Positions 61,026 through 63,683 of a stretch of DNA of 63,683 nucleotides are shown here, one piece after another. This stretch comes from an uncultured Lachnospiraceae bacterium (lineage in GTDB: Bacteria > Bacillota > Clostridia > Lachnospirales > Lachnospiraceae). The stretch covers positions 1-63,683 of the forward strand of contig CAJUEY010000014.1 of NCBI GenBank assembly GCA_910585825.1. The letters run 5' to 3'. Made by a program: the position numbers and the translations under genes. Position 1 is the stretch's first letter. Each line of letters opens with the position of its first letter. Below the pieces are notes generated by a model, which saw nothing but the letters and a program-made list of their open reading frames with translations, was not told the DNA's origin and ran no database searches.

Positions 61026-63632
61026 ATGGCAGCGAAACGGAAAAATTCTCGAAGCCGGAGCAATACCGGAAAGACTTCGGCCAGAAAATCAACCGGCAGG
61101 AAAAACAGCCGTAAGAAACCAAAAGGACTTGAGTTTGAAAGTGAAATTGTACTCTGGATTTTACTTGCAGTATCCATTCTTTTATTTGTAAGCAATTTTG
61201 GAATCGGCGGCAAAATCGGAAATGCAGCCAGCACATTTATATTTGGATTATTTGGAATTATGGCATACATATTTCCGGTTTTTCTCTTTGTAGGTTCCTG
61301 TTTTCTTATTTCAAACAGAAAAAATCATTTTGCAATCTTCAAATTTATCGCAGGTATTTTATTGTTTTGTGGTATTTGTATGTTTTCTCAGCTTTTGGTT
61401 CAGGATTCCCATATGGAAACATCTGCAATGATCAAAACGGCGTATGTCAATTCCGCCAGCCGGAAAATAGGAGGAGGCGCTTTGGGCGGCATCTTTGTGC
61501 AGCTGTGCGTACCCAATTTTGGTATTTTCGGCTCATTCGTTATTGATATTATTGTTATGATTATTTCCCTGGTATTGATCACAGAACGCTCTGCACTGAT
61601 GGGCATGAAACGAGGCGGGCAGAAAATCTACCAATCTGCCAAAGAAGACGCCAGAAGAATTCATGACAGACAGCAGAAAAAGGAAGAAGAACAGGAGCTG
61701 AAACGGATGGATAAAAAAGTATCCGGCGTAGCCATGGATACGACGCTCCAGAAAAAAGAAGATCCTTTTGGAGATGAAATCAGTGAAATCAAACCAGAAT
61801 CCACAGAGAAGTTCCCAAAAGTCAAAAAACGGGAACATATTCCGATTACTTCCACGCCCCGGAAAAAAGAATTGACGGAAGAAATTTCATTGCCGGAAAT
61901 TTTTATTGAACCGGTGGAAGCAGAACCGCAGACATCGGTTCAGGAAGAGACTACAAAAGATACAGAGTACGAAGATGCCGCGATTCTGGAGGGCATTTTA
62001 TCTGATGTGAAAAATATGACGGAGCCGGAAGAATATGAAGAGCCGGAATATGAAGAGGCGATGATAGAAGAGGCGCCGCAATCTGCTGCAAAACCGGCTG
62101 CAGAAACTGTGCAAAAAGAAAAAAAAGATACCCCGGTTGTCGTCAGCCAGGAGCCCCGGGAATACCGTTTTCCTCCGGTTTCTCTTTTGAAACAGGGCGG
62201 TTCCAAAGCAATGGGAGATTCCAGGGCGCATCTTCAGGAAACAGCATTAAAACTTCAGCAGACATTAAAAAATTTCGGCGTCAATGTTACGATTTTAAAT
62301 GTCAGCAGCGGACCATCTGTAACCCGCTATGAGATCCAGCCGGAAATGGGTGTGAAAGTCAGCAAAATTGTAAATCTTACAGATGATATCAAATTAAATC
62401 TGGCAGCCTCGGATATTCGTATGGAGGCTCCCATTCCCGGAAAAGCCGCTATCGGAATTGAAATTCCCAACAAAGAAACGGTGGCCGTTATGTTCCGGGA
62501 TCTGATTGAATCAGAAGAGTTTCAGAAAAATACATCAAAGATTGCCTTTGCTGCCGGCAAAGATATTGCCGGCAAGGTCATTGTCACAGACATTGCCAAA
62601 ATGCCGCATCTTTTGATTGCGGGAGCTACCGGCTCCGGTAAATCCGTATGTATCAATACCATTATTATGAGTATTTTATATAAAGCGCATCCGGATGATG
62701 TAAAACTGATTATGGTGGACCCAAAAGTTGTAGAATTAAGCGTTTACAATGGAATTCCACATCTGATGATTCCTGTCGTCACAGATCCAAAGAAAGCGGC
62801 GGGAGCGTTAAACTGGGCTGTTGCAGAAATGGATGACCGCTATAAGAAATTTGCGGAATACGGCGTGCGGGATCTAAAGGGATATAATGCCAAAGTAGAA
62901 TCTATTGCAGATATTGAAGAAGAAAATAAACCTCAGAAACTGCCGCAGATCGTAATTATCGTAGATGAGCTGGCTGATTTGATGATGGTAGCCTCCCATG
63001 AAGTGGAAACGGCAATCTGCCGTTTGGCACAGCTTGCCAGAGCTGCCGGACTGCATCTGATTATTGCAACGCAGCGCCCGTCGGTTAATGTCATTACCGG
63101 TTTGATCAAGGCCAATATGCCCTCCAGAATTGCTTTTTCCGTAACTTCCGGCGTAGATTCCAGAACAATTTTAGATATGGTGGGAGCAGAGAAACTTTTG
63201 GGAAAAGGCGATATGCTTTTCTTCCCCCAGAATTTTCAGAAACCGCTCCGGGTTCAGGGAGCATTTGTCTCCGACAAAGAAGTGTCAGACGTTGTAGATT
63301 TTCTGAAAGAGGAAAACGGCATCGTAGAATACAATGCAAAAGTACAGGAGAAAATGGAGCAGTCGGAAAACAGCACGGTTGCAATTTCAGACGGTTCCGG
63401 CAAGGCGGATGACAAAGACGTCCTGTTCAAGGACGCGGGCAGATTCCTGATCGAAAGCGAAAAAGGCTCCATAGGTTCTATTCAACGGAAATTTAAAGTT
63501 GGATTTAACCGGGCTGCGCGAATCATGGATCAGTTGGAGGAGGCTGGACTGGTGGGGCCGGAAGAAGGAACAAAGCCAAGAAAAGTACTGATGTCTCCGG
63601 AAGAATTTGAACAATATTTACAAGAATGTTAG
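61026..63632 (+). CDS. ftsK: DNA translocase FtsK/SpoIIIE
   Basis: This 868-residue septal DNA pump has a basic N-terminal tail (KRKNSRSRSNTGK), four membrane helices (about 40-190), an acidic and charged linker (about 200-385), a translocase motor with Walker A GATGSGKSV (about residues 533-541) and Walker B IIVDELADLMM, and a C-terminal winged-helix gamma domain (about 800-868) that reads orienting sequences. The whole gene lies inside the window. The 51 bases after it hold no gene that I can see. Confidence 0.96.
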   Translation: MAAKRKNSRSRSNTGKTSARKSTGRKNSRKKPKGLEFESEIVLWILLAVSILLFVSNFGIGGKIGNAASTFIFGLFGIMAYIFPVFLFVGSCFLISNRKNHFAIFKFIAGILLFCGICMFSQLLVQDSHMETSAMIKTAYVNSASRKIGGGALGGIFVQLCVPNFGIFGSFVIDIIVMIISLVLITERSALMGMKRGGQKIYQSAKEDARRIHDRQQKKEEEQELKRMDKKVSGVAMDTTLQKKEDPFGDEISEIKPESTEKFPKVKKREHIPITSTPRKKELTEEISLPEIFIEPVEAEPQTSVQEETTKDTEYEDAAILEGILSDVKNMTEPEEYEEPEYEEAMIEEAPQSAAKPAAETVQKEKKDTPVVVSQEPREYRFPPVSLLKQGGSKAMGDSRAHLQETALKLQQTLKNFGVNVTILNVSSGPSVTRYEIQPEMGVKVSKIVNLTDDIKLNLAASDIRMEAPIPGKAAIGIEIPNKETVAVMFRDLIESEEFQKNTSKIAFAAGKDIAGKVIVTDIAKMPHLLIAGATGSGKSVCINTIIMSILYKAHPDDVKLIMVDPKVVELSVYNGIPHLMIPVVTDPKKAAGALNWAVAEMDDRYKKFAEYGVRDLKGYNAKVESIADIEEENKPQKLPQIVIIVDELADLMMVASHEVETAICRLAQLARAAGLHLIIATQRPSVNVITGLIKANMPSRIAFSVTSGVDSRTILDMVGAEKLLGKGDMLFFPQNFQKPLRVQGAFVSDKEVSDVVDFLKEENGIVEYNAKVQEKMEQSENSTVAISDGSGKADDKDVLFKDAGRFLIESEKGSIGSIQRKFKVGFNRAARIMDQLEEAGLVGPEEGTKPRKVLMSPEEFEQYLQEC

Positions 63633-63683
63633 GTAATTGTTAAATGTTTTTTGTCTTTGATGTGGATAACTATCCGTATATAA

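Overview
The window is about 63.7 kb of low-to-mid GC Firmicutes DNA. It most resembles a gut Lachnospiraceae genome of the Mediterraneibacter/Ruminococcus/Dorea/Blautia kind. The grounds are strong GGAGG ribosome sites, TTG and GTG starts, a T-box ahead of pheST, BspA-type leucine-rich secreted proteins, mucin-type GH20 hexosaminidases, a Gly/Cys-rich 'HCB'-type small protein and a clostridial radical-SAM peptide cluster. Genus is an inference from gene content; there is no rRNA in the window.

Layout. (1) 1-8.7 kb: two tandem, paralogous, very large secreted GH20 beta-N-acetylhexosaminidases. (2) 8.8-12.6 kb: T-box-controlled pheS-pheT. (3) 12.8-14.5 kb: two related secreted proteins. (4) 14.5-18.2 kb: queA, converging on a tyrA-aroA aromatic operon whose two genes are separated by four 51-bp repeats. 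(5) 18.4-22.0 kb: an EF-G-like GTPase and a secreted protein. (6) 22.1-27.4 kb: a sucrose-type operon (fructokinase, HAD phosphatase, a remnant PTS EIIB'-EIIA' fusion, amylosucrase-like GH13, LacI regulator) with a LacI/cre-type operator. (7) 27.5-32.4 kb: sugar O-acetyltransferase, HAD phosphatase, leuS, Fn3 protein. (8) 32.5-38.1 kb: small unknown genes, PHP phosphoesterase, XRE regulator, a decayed and an intact BspA-like protein, and a GC-rich 5'-truncated gene. (9) 38.2-46.9 kb: an accessory RiPP island. It holds an ABC exporter divergent from a radical SAM maturase, a peptide-maturation partner, an acyl-carrier-like protein, a five-Cys precursor peptide, two tandemly duplicated FtsX-like permeases and a recombinase fragment. 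(10) 46.9-63.6 kb: core genes (icd, ABC-F, rex, nnr, alr, mazF, CBS/CorC protein, yebC, metY, glgA, tepA-like, uppP, ftsK/spoIIIE).

How the genes work together. The sucrose operon looks as if it lost its PTS permease: an in-frame deletion fused the start of EIIB (its phospho-Cys position is Tyr) to the end of EIIA. The enzymes left downstream, amylosucrase and fructokinase, act on unphosphorylated sucrose and fructose. The RiPP island carries precursor, radical SAM enzyme, two accessory proteins and transport genes around one divergent promoter region, so it should make and export a Cys-modified peptide.

The most unusual non-coding signal is a dispersed element of about 51-52 bp (16.9, 27.5, 32.9 and 43.1 kb). 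It forms two small hairpins, the larger with a compensatory base-pair change. At three sites it lies immediately upstream of a gene's ribosome site in the same orientation relative to that gene. At the fourth it is present in one copy of a duplicated region and absent from the other, which looks like an occupied/empty site pair.
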